This document shows positions 1 through 7,577 of a stretch of DNA of 64,000 nucleotides, piece by piece. Both the position numbers and the translations under genes were made by a program. Under the pieces are notes generated by a model. That model was given only the letters and a program-made list of their open reading frames with translations. It had not been told where the DNA came from and did not search any database. The DNA is from an uncultured Oscillospiraceae bacterium. Lineage in GTDB: Bacteria; Bacillota; Clostridia; Oscillospirales; Acutalibacteraceae. The stretch is from NCBI GenBank assembly GCA_902492455.1, contig CABULH010000002.1:124001-188000 (forward strand), read 5' to 3'. The first letter of the stretch is position 1, and each line of letters begins with the position of its first letter.

Positions 1-185
1 TGCTGAGGGGCGAGATCCTGGACGCCTTCGCTTATCTGGGACTGAAGGTGGACCGGAAGAACAACGCCACCCATGGACAGGAAATCGAAATCACCACGCC
101 GGATTCCGCTGTGCGGGCCTTTGTAATCCCCACCAATGAGGAATTGGTTATCGCCCGGGATACCCAGGCCATTGTGGAAGGCTGA
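1..185 (+). CDS. ackA: Acetate kinase, C-terminal end (partial)
   Basis: This is the last ~60 codons of an ORF that enters from the left edge, read in the frame starting at base 3. The tail contains TPDSAVRAFVIPTNEELVIA and ends IARDTQAIVEG, the typical C-terminus of acetate kinase (ACKA/buk family), which interconverts acetyl phosphate and acetate with ATP/ADP in the cytoplasm. Butyrate kinase is a less likely alternative because the TPDS...IPTNEELVIA block is characteristic of AckA. It is followed at once by a strong terminator and belongs to the chromosomal flank, not to the mobile element. Confidence 0.88.
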   Translation, partial: LRGEILDAFAYLGLKVDRKNNATHGQEIEITTPDSAVRAFVIPTNEELVIARDTQAIVEG

Positions 186-192
186 GGAAGCG

Positions 193-235
193 AATCCCGT
201 GGGGCTGCGAAAGCGGTCCCGCGGGATTTTTTGGA
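193..235 (+). terminator. Rho-independent terminator after ackA
   Basis: An AATCCCGTGGG arm pairs with CCCGCGGGATT (one G-U pair) around a GC-rich loop and runs into six T residues. It closes the ackA transcription unit eight bases after the stop codon. Confidence 0.85.
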
Positions 236-297
236 GCCGCCGGTCGGCTTTTGCCGCTTTTTGACGGAAAAAGAAAGGAAAAAAGATAAAAAAACAC

Positions 298-326
298 TTG
301 CATTTTGATAGGAGATCCGCTATAAT
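298..326 (+). promoter_or_regulatory. Sigma-A promoter of tRNA-fMet
   Basis: TTGCAT (-35) and a perfect TATAAT (-10) are separated by 17 bases. The predicted start lies about 23 bases before the mature tRNA 5' end. Confidence 0.85.
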
Positions 327-355
327 AGAAAAGCACTCTTAAGAGATGCCTGTAT

Positions 356-432
<77 letters not shown>

Positions 433-438
433 TGGAAG

Positions 439-472
439 CGGATGATTCTGTTGCAGGATCATCCGTTTTTTC
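439..472 (+). terminator. Terminator downstream of tRNA-fMet
   Basis: CGGATGAT and ATCATCCG form an 8-bp stem around an 11-nt loop, followed by six T residues. It ends the tRNA transcript. Confidence 0.8.
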
Positions 473-490
473 TTTTATAATTCAGAATTA

Positions 491-509
491 CGGGGTGGAG
501 CAGTCCGGT
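491..509 (+). repeat. Duplicate of the tRNA-fMet 5' segment
   Basis: Nineteen bases are identical to tRNA positions 358-376 (CGGGGTGGAGCAGTCCGGT). The rest of the tRNA is not repeated. It lies 133 bp downstream of the original, between the tRNA terminator and the integrase gene. It could be a scar of an earlier integration at the same tRNA, or part of an attachment region. Integrases usually duplicate the 3' end of a tRNA, so a 5' duplicate is odd. Confidence 0.6.
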
Positions 510-687
510 TTTCTGCTGAGCTTATTATCCAGCAATCACAGGCTCAAATCAATCCGTTTGCTGGCATTTTCTGTTTTTCTACACTTGAAAAAGGGTGTGT
601 GCGACTTTACCTTTTGCAAGGATTCTTGATGGATTATGCAATTTCTTACGACCTCCTTTTTTGATCACTCGAGCTTCTTCTGGATTT

Positions 688-710
688 TGACCGCTATTCT
701 GACCGCTATT
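688..710. repeat. Short tandem direct repeat near integrase 3' end
   Basis: TGACCGCTATT occurs twice (688-698 and 700-710) separated by one base, between the tRNA and the integrase gene. Tandem short direct repeats in this position are sometimes integrase arm-binding sites; that role is a guess. The rest of 510-767 shows no convincing gene. Confidence 0.35.
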
Positions 711-767
711 GCTGAAATACATTGCCATACACCTCCTCCGCGCTATCCGCCTCATACGGAAAATTCC

Positions 768-2012
768 TCATAATGCCATACGTCTGTTGAACTTTTCCAT
801 ATTCCGTTTCTTTGTTTCATCCAGGGAATGACCGTACATATTTTCCGTTGTGGATTTCTGCGCGTGTCCTAAAATTTCAGCCAAGGTCGGAATATCGAAT
901 TGTAACTCAAATGCTCTGGTAGCAAATGTGTGGCGCAGCGTATGGAATTTCTGGTAGTTGACACCCGCCCGTTGCAGAACATCTTTATAGAGTTTCGCAT
1001 ATCCTCTTGGCTCAAATGGGTTCCCGCTGGGCTGAAGGAAAACAAAACCGTCTGACTTATAAAACCCTTGTTGCTTTTGCTGTATTTCAATGCCGTGGAA
1101 AGCAGCAATGGCCTGATCGGACATATGAATTCGTCTTTTACCGCTTTCGGTTTTAGGCGGTCCTAAATAAAGCGCTGTAGATGCGTCCGGTTTCGCTCCA
1201 ATAATCGGGATCTGTGTGTATTCGGAATGGTTTTTCACCCACTTTTTAGATAAACGTTCAAGAATAAACGAAATGTCGAAAAAATCTCTGTCAGGGCTGA
1301 AATCCAACCAGGAGAGTGCGCATAACTCGCCAATCCGCAACCCTGTGTACAAGTCGATCAGAACCAGCAGAGCATTTTTATCTTCATGTTGTAATGCGGC
1401 CAACTCAATGTTATACTGATCTCTTTTTGTATACACCTGAATTTTGGCTTGAGGAACCTTTGGCGTCTTCAACCCAGCTATCGGATTGTGTGATAACCAG
1501 TGCAGATTATTAATGGCGAATTCCAGTGCCTCAGATAGCATATTCCTTATGTTTCGCAGTGTTTTAGGGCCTAAGCCACCGGGTTTATTATCCAGCCGCC
1601 CAGTGATTTCTTTTTTCTTGAAAAAGGCAACAAAATCATCTAAAGCGAGCTTTTTCAAGGGGATGCTTCCGAGACGGGAGTTAAAAAGATGTCCTTCGAT
1701 ATAGGTATCGTAGTTAACATGGGTGGACGGCCTTATTTCTTGATAATCATAATGCCATTTATGCAGGTAGCTATATAAGGGCATTTGACTTCCATCGACA
1801 TAAGTACCCAAATAGATTTTCCCGAGGATAACCTTTAGTTCACCCATGCAGTTTTCTTCTGTTTCGCCGTAACAGCTCTTCCGCTCTCCATTTAAGTAAT
1901 ACTGACCTTCCCAGCGCCCGTCGCTTCGTAGGCGAACATGGCCGGAGCCGTTGCGCGCCCGTTTCCTTTTGTCGTCTTGAGGCACCTTTTTCATGTCTCT
2001 TGGTTTGCTCAT
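768..2012 (-). CDS. int: Tyrosine recombinase / ICE integrase
   Basis: A 414-aa phage/Tn916-type integrase that catalyses site-specific integration and excision of the element. The N-terminus has a basic AP2-like arm-binding segment with the pattern GSGHVRLRSDGRWEGQYY. A SAM-like core-binding domain follows at ~75-180. The catalytic domain has R226 (TGLRIGEL), H357 and R360 (HTLRH), H383 (LGHAQ) and the nucleophile Y393 (NMYGHS), so all key residues are intact. The ATG at 2012 has an AAAGGA Shine-Dalgarno upstream. The gene is transcribed toward the tRNA, which is usual for an integrase next to its attachment site, and the excisionase-like gene lies upstream. Confidence 0.95.
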   Translation of the reverse strand: MSKPRDMKKVPQDDKRKRARNGSGHVRLRSDGRWEGQYYLNGERKSCYGETEENCMGELKVILGKIYLGTYVDGSQMPLYSYLHKWHYDYQEIRPSTHVNYDTYIEGHLFNSRLGSIPLKKLALDDFVAFFKKKEITGRLDNKPGGLGPKTLRNIRNMLSEALEFAINNLHWLSHNPIAGLKTPKVPQAKIQVYTKRDQYNIELAALQHEDKNALLVLIDLYTGLRIGELCALSWLDFSPDRDFFDISFILERLSKKWVKNHSEYTQIPIIGAKPDASTALYLGPPKTESGKRRIHMSDQAIAAFHGIEIQQKQQGFYKSDGFVFLQPSGNPFEPRGYAKLYKDVLQRAGVNYQKFHTLRHTFATRAFELQFDIPTLAEILGHAQKSTTENMYGHSLDETKKRNMEKFNRRMAL

Positions 2013-2135
2013 TGTTCAACAATCCTTTCGTTTTTGACTGTTGAAGCAATTTGACATCTTAATAAGCAGATATGCACTTTTCAAGGTGCGATTTTCCTAT
2101 CCGCTTATCAGCATAATATGAAATACTTTAATCTG

Positions 2136-2402
2136 TCAAATTTCGTTTGCTTCTTTTTTTCGATAGTGACAGTTGGAAAAATACCATTGCAGGAACAGCG
2201 GTCTGGGCACGGTGAGCTTGGATATGCCAGTTCTGACGTAAGGGAAACCCGGCTGCTGTGTAATCTTCCGAGTGGTGGATTCACAGAAGCCCAGGAACTC
2301 GATCAGATCCTCCAGATGCAGATTGTAGGGCATAGCATTGATTTTCTCGGCCATATCGGAGTCTGAACTGATGATCGTTTTGATATCGTCAATGTTCTCC
2401 AT
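2136..2402 (-). CDS. Putative excisionase / small DNA-binding protein
   Basis: An 88-aa protein starting at MENIDD, chosen because AAGGAG lies nine bases before this ATG; a longer ORF reading upstream has no such site. The middle (LEDLIEFLGFCESTTRKI) looks like a winged-helix or MerR-like first helix pair, and the tail is basic. Its size, and its position just upstream of the integrase on the same strand, fit a recombination directionality factor. The family match is weak, so the role rests on context. Confidence 0.6.
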   Translation of the reverse strand: MENIDDIKTIISSDSDMAEKINAMPYNLHLEDLIEFLGFCESTTRKITQQPGFPYVRTGISKLTVPRPLFLQWYFSNCHYRKKEANEI

Positions 2403-2500
2403 GTTTGTCAGCTCCTTGAAGCAAAATGACTTCCGGTTGGGAATATCGTTTTGAGTTTTTTCGGTCCCACCCATAGGGGATATGCCGCAGCGGCCGACAG

Positions 2501-2543
2501 TTCCTCATAACTTTGTGCACCGGATGCACAAAGTTATGAGGAA
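2501..2543. repeat. Long perfect hairpin repeat, copy 1
   Basis: Two perfect 19-base arms (TTCCTCATAACTTTGTGCA and its complement) flank the loop CCGGA. A related hairpin with the same core lies at 54786-54812. It sits in the 360-bp gene-free stretch 2403-2764, which also holds smaller hairpins (GCCGTC/GACGGC near 2570-2585, CCGCTG/CAGCGG near 2629-2651). There is no T-run directly after it, so it is not a simple terminator. I see no credible gene in 2403-2764. Confidence 0.75.
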
Positions 2544-2764
2544 GAACCGCTTCATAACAAAATCGTTACGGCCGTCCACAGACGGCGCCGCCAAGCTCCA
2601 GCGGCAAGTGTCTTGCCGGATCGTCGCGCCGCTGCTCTGTCATACAGCGGATTTTATCGCTTTTTGCGCGCTCCCCGGATCGTTCCGCGGCATATTACCA
2701 TGATGCCTTGAGGCATATTTGTCAAGGTTCCACAGGGACATCTATCTCACCAGCCTCGCTTCCC

Positions 2765-3070
2765 TTATGAAGTGGGCGACGGCACGATTAGGACTAAAAT
2801 ACATTCTCCGTTCAGATAACAGATGAGCTTCCTGCGCAGAGGGATTAGACTTCGCACAAGGGTGATGCGCATTTCCTGCCGTAGATCCTCGTTCAGACGG
2901 GTGCCGCAGCAGCAATCATCGTCCGTATACACGGGTTCGACAGCCGCTCTGCGGATGTAGGACTCATAAAAGGAAAGAATTTTGTCCTCCGTTTCCGGAA
3001 CCGAACGGATCAAATCCAGAACCAGATCGGCCGGTGGTACCGGACAGCCGTGGGAACTTTTACCGATCAT
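2765..3070 (-). CDS. Small HTH_16-like conjugative-transposon regulator
   Basis: A 101-aa protein with the pattern ILSFYESYIRRAAVEPVY, then a Cys-rich turn, then LNEDLRQEMRITLVRSLIPL. This resembles the small helix-turn-helix proteins that accompany sigma-like regulators in Tn916/Tn1549-type elements. Its start (ATGATCGGTAA) overlaps the stop of the sigma-like gene, so the two are translationally coupled. It probably acts as a regulator in the ICE; the target is unknown. Confidence 0.6.
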   Translation of the reverse strand: MIGKSSHGCPVPPADLVLDLIRSVPETEDKILSFYESYIRRAAVEPVYTDDDCCCGTRLNEDLRQEMRITLVRSLIPLRRKLICYLNGECILVLIVPSPTS

Positions 3071-3497
3071 CGATGCTCATCCTCCTTTTTATGGCGCGCA
3101 TAGCGTTCTTCTTATGCTTTTCCACCATGCCAATGCTGACACCGAGTTCAAGGGCAATCTGCTTCATAGGGATATTGAGAACAACATTCTTCAGCAGAAC
3201 CAGCCTTTGCGTTTCCGTCAAACTTCGCAGGGCCTCGGCCAGCTCCGGGTTCAGGACTGGTATGTTGATCCCCTGCACGTCGATCATCTGACAGAGCACC
3301 TGCTCAAGCCCGGGGTCGTCATAGCGCAGGTCATCGGCATACTTGTCCAGTTCGACAAAGACAATGCCGTATTCGCGGGCACGCTTTATTTTTCGGTAAT
3401 AGCGGCGTTTGGTGTTGCTGATAACGGTTTTCAAATACCTGTCAACATAGTCGAGCAATTCCACGGAGATGTCTTCGAGCGAAAAATCCGTTTTCAT
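3060..3497 (-). CDS. Sigma-70-like regulator
   Basis: A 145-aa protein. The C-terminal half has a sigma region 4 arrangement: LTETQRLVLLKNVVLNIPMKQIALELGV is the helix pair, followed by a basic recognition helix with VEKHKKNAMRAIKRR. The N-terminal part (YLKTVISNTKRRYYRKIKR) resembles the short region 2 of ICE-encoded sigma-like proteins. It likely activates ICE promoters. The start at 3497 is preceded by AAGGTGAGGG. The stop overlaps the following HTH gene by 11 bases. Confidence 0.75.
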   Translation of the reverse strand: MKTDFSLEDISVELLDYVDRYLKTVISNTKRRYYRKIKRAREYGIVFVELDKYADDLRYDDPGLEQVLCQMIDVQGINIPVLNPELAEALRSLTETQRLVLLKNVVLNIPMKQIALELGVSIGMVEKHKKNAMRAIKRRMSIDDR

Positions 3498-3725
3498 ATG
3501 CCCTCACCTTGCCCTTTCACTAAAGCCACAAGGCATGGAGCACGACGGATTTATACCTCTCAGGAAAAATTTTTATATCATCATTTGCTATTCCCTCCCT
3601 CAAAAACAAAAAAAGACCAAGCCGGGCGCGGATGATCGCACTCGACTTGGCAAATATTTCCTATAATTTGATATGTGTATGTAAATAAGAAGGCAAAAAT
3701 CGGTTTTATCCGGATAAAGCTTTTT

Positions 3726-4199
3726 TTAACGACAGCAAAGGTACACGCATGACGAACATTCTCCCTCCGTTATAGCAAAACCCCGGCTGCCCAGGATCTC
3801 CCGATACTCCCCGTGAAGTTTCTGTAAAGCCCGATGTACCTGACGGTTCAGTTCGCTGCGCAATACCTGCCGCTCCAGGTTTTCCCTGTCCGGCATCTGG
3901 TTTTCCAGTTCCTCCACCGGAACCTGGGGATATCGGGCCTATCGGCGCAGATGATCCACGGCATTGTTTCGCCCAATTTTATAAAGCCAAGTCTTAAAGG
4001 AACACCGGCCTTTGTACCGACTTTTCCCGGACATCAACTCAAAAAAGGTTTCGTCCGCCAGATCTTCGGCCACCGCAAGGTTGTTCACAAAACCGTTGAT
4101 AAAAAGGATCAGGCCATCACTGTACAGTTCCACAAGTTCTTCAAGGGCGTTGACATTTCCTGCAGGGAAACGGTGGTAGCTACTGGCACCGTTATCCAT
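3726..4199 (-). pseudogene. Broken ECF-type sigma factor
   Basis: The first 86 codons encode a clear sigma region 2 (ALEELVELYSDGLILFINGF, then ETFFELM, then TWLYKIGRNNAVDHLRR). The frame then meets TAG at 3939-3941 and continues in the same frame with ARYPQVPVEELENQMPDREN and LNRQVHRALQKLHGEYREIL, the normal linker and start of region 4. The stop is best read as CAG changed to TAG. After EYREIL the expected region-4 helix-turn-helix is replaced by an unrelated short Cys-rich tail, so the 3' end is also damaged. A strong Shine-Dalgarno (GGAAAGGAG) precedes the ATG at 4199. Suppression or two-part translation cannot be excluded, but a missing region 4 argues for a dead gene. Confidence 0.78.
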
Positions 4200-4308
4200 G
4201 ACTTTTCTCCTTTCCTCTTTGTCCCCTCCACTTATTAGGCGAATGAAATCGAAAAAACTCTCAATTAATTTTATCCGCCTTATTTTATAGTATAAACAGC
4301 CGTTCCCG

Positions 4309-4343
4309 ATATGGCAAATTTTAGAGCGTAGTTTTTGCCATAT
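4309..4343. promoter_or_regulatory. Inverted repeat, candidate operator
   Basis: ATATGGCAAA and TTTGCCATAT are perfect 10-base arms 15 bases apart. They lie in the divergent region between the broken sigma gene and the XRE regulator, a natural site for autoregulation by the regulator. Function is inferred from position. Confidence 0.45.
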
Positions 4344-4420
4344 TTATGTAATCAGTTTGATTTAATCCCTCATTTAGCACAAATAATTTGAGATGTAGAA
4401 TGTATGAGGGTGAATTCTGT

Positions 4421-4789
4421 ATGAAAATAAAAGAAAATGTGTTTGATTTTTCAGAATTAGGACGTGCGATTAAGCAGGCACGGCTGGATCGAGGCTGGAC
4501 GCGGGAAAGAGTAGGTGCAGAACTGAATATTGCGCCGCGGTATTTGGTAGCGATTGAAAATGACGGTCAGCATCCCAGCCTGCAAGTCCTGTACGACCTG
4601 GTGAATCTGTTTGAATTGTCGGTCGATCAATATTTCCATCCCGACAGAAAACCAGAAAAAAGCACCCAACGCCGACAACTGGAGGCGCTGCTGGATGAAC
4701 TGGACGACCCGGATCTAATGGTTGTTTCCGGAACGGTTAAAGGTATACTGGAAGCCAGGGACGCTTTCCGGAAAAAGATTGTGAATTAG
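4421..4789 (+). CDS. XRE-family transcriptional regulator
   Basis: A 122-aa protein with an N-terminal Cro/CI helix-turn-helix at ~12-66 (LGRAIKQARLDRGWTRERVG, then YLVAIENDGQHPSLQVLYDL), and an acidic C-terminal helix that probably dimerises. The ATG at 4421 was chosen because GAGGG lies about ten bases upstream and the HTH spacing from it is normal. It precedes the first leader/promoter of the ICE operon and is a candidate repressor of it. Confidence 0.85.
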   Translation: MKIKENVFDFSELGRAIKQARLDRGWTRERVGAELNIAPRYLVAIENDGQHPSLQVLYDLVNLFELSVDQYFHPDRKPEKSTQRRQLEALLDELDDPDLMVVSGTVKGILEARDAFRKKIVN

Positions 4790-4807
4790 AATATCTTGCA
4801 GGATGTA

Positions 4808-4836
4808 TTGACAGTAAACTCTATATATAGTATAGT
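4808..4836 (+). promoter_or_regulatory. Promoter of the first ICE operon
   Basis: A consensus TTGACA and TATAGT are spaced by 17 bases. The predicted start is near 4843. The same pair with the same spacing occurs at 20029-20057 before the second operon. Confidence 0.85.
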
Positions 4837-4842
4837 ATATTT

Positions 4843-5036
4843 GTTTTTAGGTTTGAGAAAATAACCCCTTAGCGGGTTTTGGTTTGAGTTAAAAGGTCGG
4901 ATGATCCCTTCCGGGGGATACTCCGGCCTTTTTTCTTTCCCGCCGGCTTTGGCCGGGAAAATCAGTCAAGAAAATCCAAGCGACCGCAAAAGGCCGCGTC
5001 AACTTCCCATAAGTTCGGGGAGTGGCGCGGCCTTTT
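4843..5036 (+). ncRNA. Structured leader RNA / tandem attenuator, copy 1
   Basis: The leader holds GTTTGAG at 4851-4857 and again at 4882-4888. Between them is a small hairpin (AACCC...GGGTT, 4863-4878). A terminator hairpin follows at 4893-4934 (AAGGTCGGA...TCCGGCCTT then a T-run), and then a second hairpin at 4988-5036 (AAAAGGCCGCG with CGCGGCCTTTT). Copy 2 at 20064-20267 keeps the same order and the same 31-base box spacing. Two terminators between a strong promoter and the helicase gene imply conditional readthrough (attenuation or antitermination). I do not recognise it as a named RNA family. Confidence 0.65.
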
Positions 5037-5080
5037 CGTTTTATATATACCTATATTAAACGGAAGGGACTGATGCAAGC

Positions 5081-7577
5081 GTGCCAACCCCATCTCTGAT
5101 TCGTGTGCGCTGCCTGGACGCAGAAAGGGCCGTGGGCCTTGTCAATTATGCGGACATGTTGGTATACGATCAGGAGAAAAACGTGGTCGCCGTGCGGATA
5201 GGCGGATATCCGGAAACGGTGCAGGCCATGAGCGACGCCATCCTCGGCGGCTGTGAACTGGAGCTGACCGGCTCCAAAAGCTCCCTGTGCTTAAGCAGCA
5301 AAGGGAGGCGGAACTATGCGAGACGGATCTCCCACGACGGCGTGTACGCCGAGGGAATCCACTGGCTTCAGGACGATTCTCTGCAATCCCTGGCCGTCGG
5401 ACAGGATGACGACGACCCCAAAAGCGAAAAGGAAACGGTCAGTCTGAAACGGAACCTGTATATCTTCTGTACCAGCAGCGACGAGCTGTTTGACGAGCTG
5501 GATCGCAAGCTTTCCGTTCCCCTTTTGCCTGAGTTCCGGGGATATTTCCTATCGGAAGTGAAAAAGCGCGGTTTGCTGAACCGCCTGAAGGTGTACTGTC
5601 CGGGCCAAAAATTCCAGTGCTGGCATATGAGAGTATCGGAAGATGAAAGCGAAATCGCCCAGGTACTGGAAGACGGCCTGAAGGACGGCAGCATCGCCAT
5701 TCCGGGGAGTTCCCCCGGCCAAGAGGATGTATTCCGGTATATCGCATCCTTTACCGCCTACCTGCGGGAGTTCGGTGACAAGATCGCCGGGCGGATCAAG
5801 GACTGCTTCCCTCCCCGGTTCAATCCGGCCGAGGAAGCGGTGTCATCGCCGGTGCAGGAGGTCAATCGGTATGTCATCGCACACGCCGGATATTCTCTGT
5901 TCGACGCACAGCTCGGTGCGGCGGAGGCCCTCAAGCGTCAGCTGGAAACCGACAGGCTGGCGCTTTTAGTGGCCGAATGCGGCACCGGCAAAAGTAAGAT
6001 CGGTGCCGCCGCCCTGTATGCCTACCAGCACGGCAGAGCGGACAGACGCACCGCTCGGAAAGCCTTCAACGTCGTGGTCTGTCCATCCCATCTGACCAGA
6101 AAATGGGTACGAGAGCTGCACGAAACCATCCCGAACTGCCTTGCCCAATATGTAACCAGCATCCGGGACATCGACCTGCTGTATGACCGATACCAAGGGG
6201 AAAACAAAACGGTGTTCTGCATCCTTTCCAAAGAAACCGCCCGCAACGGGTATATGCGTCGTCCGGCCGTAGCATGGAACCGGCGGATGAGAGGTTTTAC
6301 CTGCCCGGACTGCGGCAGGGTGCAGGAGATGCGCGATCCCGACACTTCCGCTTGGGTAAAGGCGGACGCCCTGTTTTTTCAGCAGGAGAATTCCCGCAAT
6401 CACCGCTGCCGTTTCTGCGGCGCTTCCCTCTGGACAGTCCAGAATCCCGATGACCTGACGCCAAAGCGAACCCAGTGGGTGCGCATCGGCGGTTATGGCT
6501 ACGTTCATCGCTTGTTTGCGTATCAGGCGGCCAAAACCTGCAAAAAGATGTTCAGTGGGAAGATCTCGGAAGTGTTGGAGAATCCGGACGGTCTTTTTCC
6601 CGCAGCCGGCGCCTACCGGCGGTATCCGCTGTCCGCCTATCTCAAGAAAAAGGTAAAACGGATCGACGCGCTCATCGTGGATGAGCTGCACCAGTACAGC
6701 GGCGAAAGCGCCCAGGGACAGGCCATGGCGGAACTGGCCGGGATCGCCGGTAAAGTGCTAGGCATGACCGCCACCCTCGTCAACGGGTACGCCAAGGGGA
6801 TCTTCTATTTGCTCTTTCGCTTAAAAGCACATCTGATGCTGCTGGACAACCAGGCGTACAAACGGCCGCGGGATTTTTGTTTGCAGTACGGGGTGCTGGA
6901 GGAGCTATACGAAGAAGAGACTACCCAATACAACAGCACATCCAAATCCAAAAAGCACAAGGTGCGGGAACGGTTTCTGCCGGGGGTTTCGCCAATTGTA
7001 TATTCCCGGTTCCTACTGGAAAACGCGGTGTTCCTGTCGCTGAACGACATGGGAAAGGAACTGCCCGACTATGAGGAAATCCCCATCCCCTGCGCCATGC
7101 TGCCGGAAGTCCAAAAGGAATACGACGCTCTGCAAAACAACTTCCGGCATCTGATGAGGAAGGCGCCGCGGATCGACAAACGGGTGATGTCCGCGTATCT
7201 GAACCTGCTGTCCGCTTATCCCGACCAGCCCTACGGCCATGAGCCGATCCGCAACCCTTTTGTGGAGGAGGAAGGCATGAATGTGCTCTCGGCTCCCAAA
7301 GACATCGGCAGCGCGGATGACTTACAGCCCAAGGACGAGGTTTTGCTCGACCTGATCGACCGAAAGGTTCAGGCTGGCGAGCGTGTCATCGTCTACACCG
7401 CATGGGTACGGCTGGACACACAGGAGCGGCTCCATAAGCTGCTGACAGAAAAAGGCGTCAAAGCCGCCATTCTGGATCAGAAAGTGCCGACTGTGCAGCG
7501 GGAAGAATGGGTGGACAAGCGTGTGCGCGAAGAGGTAAAGGTGCTAATCACCAATTCTGCCCTTGTGGAAACGGGAC
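5081..7577 (+). CDS. SNF2-like DEAD/DEAH helicase, exon 1 (split by group II intron)
   Basis: N-terminal 832 codons of a 1004-aa protein; the rest is at 10166-10683. Motif I is CGTGKS (G301-S305), motif II is DELH (534-537), and motif III is GMTATL. A zinc-ribbon insertion (C408, C411, then a second CxxC, CRFC) lies between motifs I and II. It is probably an ATP-driven translocase for ICE DNA processing. The GTG start at 5081 follows a GGAAGGGA Shine-Dalgarno. The exon ends in VETG plus one base of the next codon. Joined to exon 2 it reads VETGLDLNAFTTL, the expected motif VI region, with total length 3015 bases, exactly divisible by three. Confidence 0.88.

Noticed and set aside
688..710. 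CRISPR-like tandem repeat
   Set aside because: Only two 11-base units with one base between; no spacers. I saw no CRISPR array anywhere in the window.
2482..2703. 73-aa plus-strand ORF
   Set aside because: Most of it is the translation of the long hairpin and GC-rich repeats.
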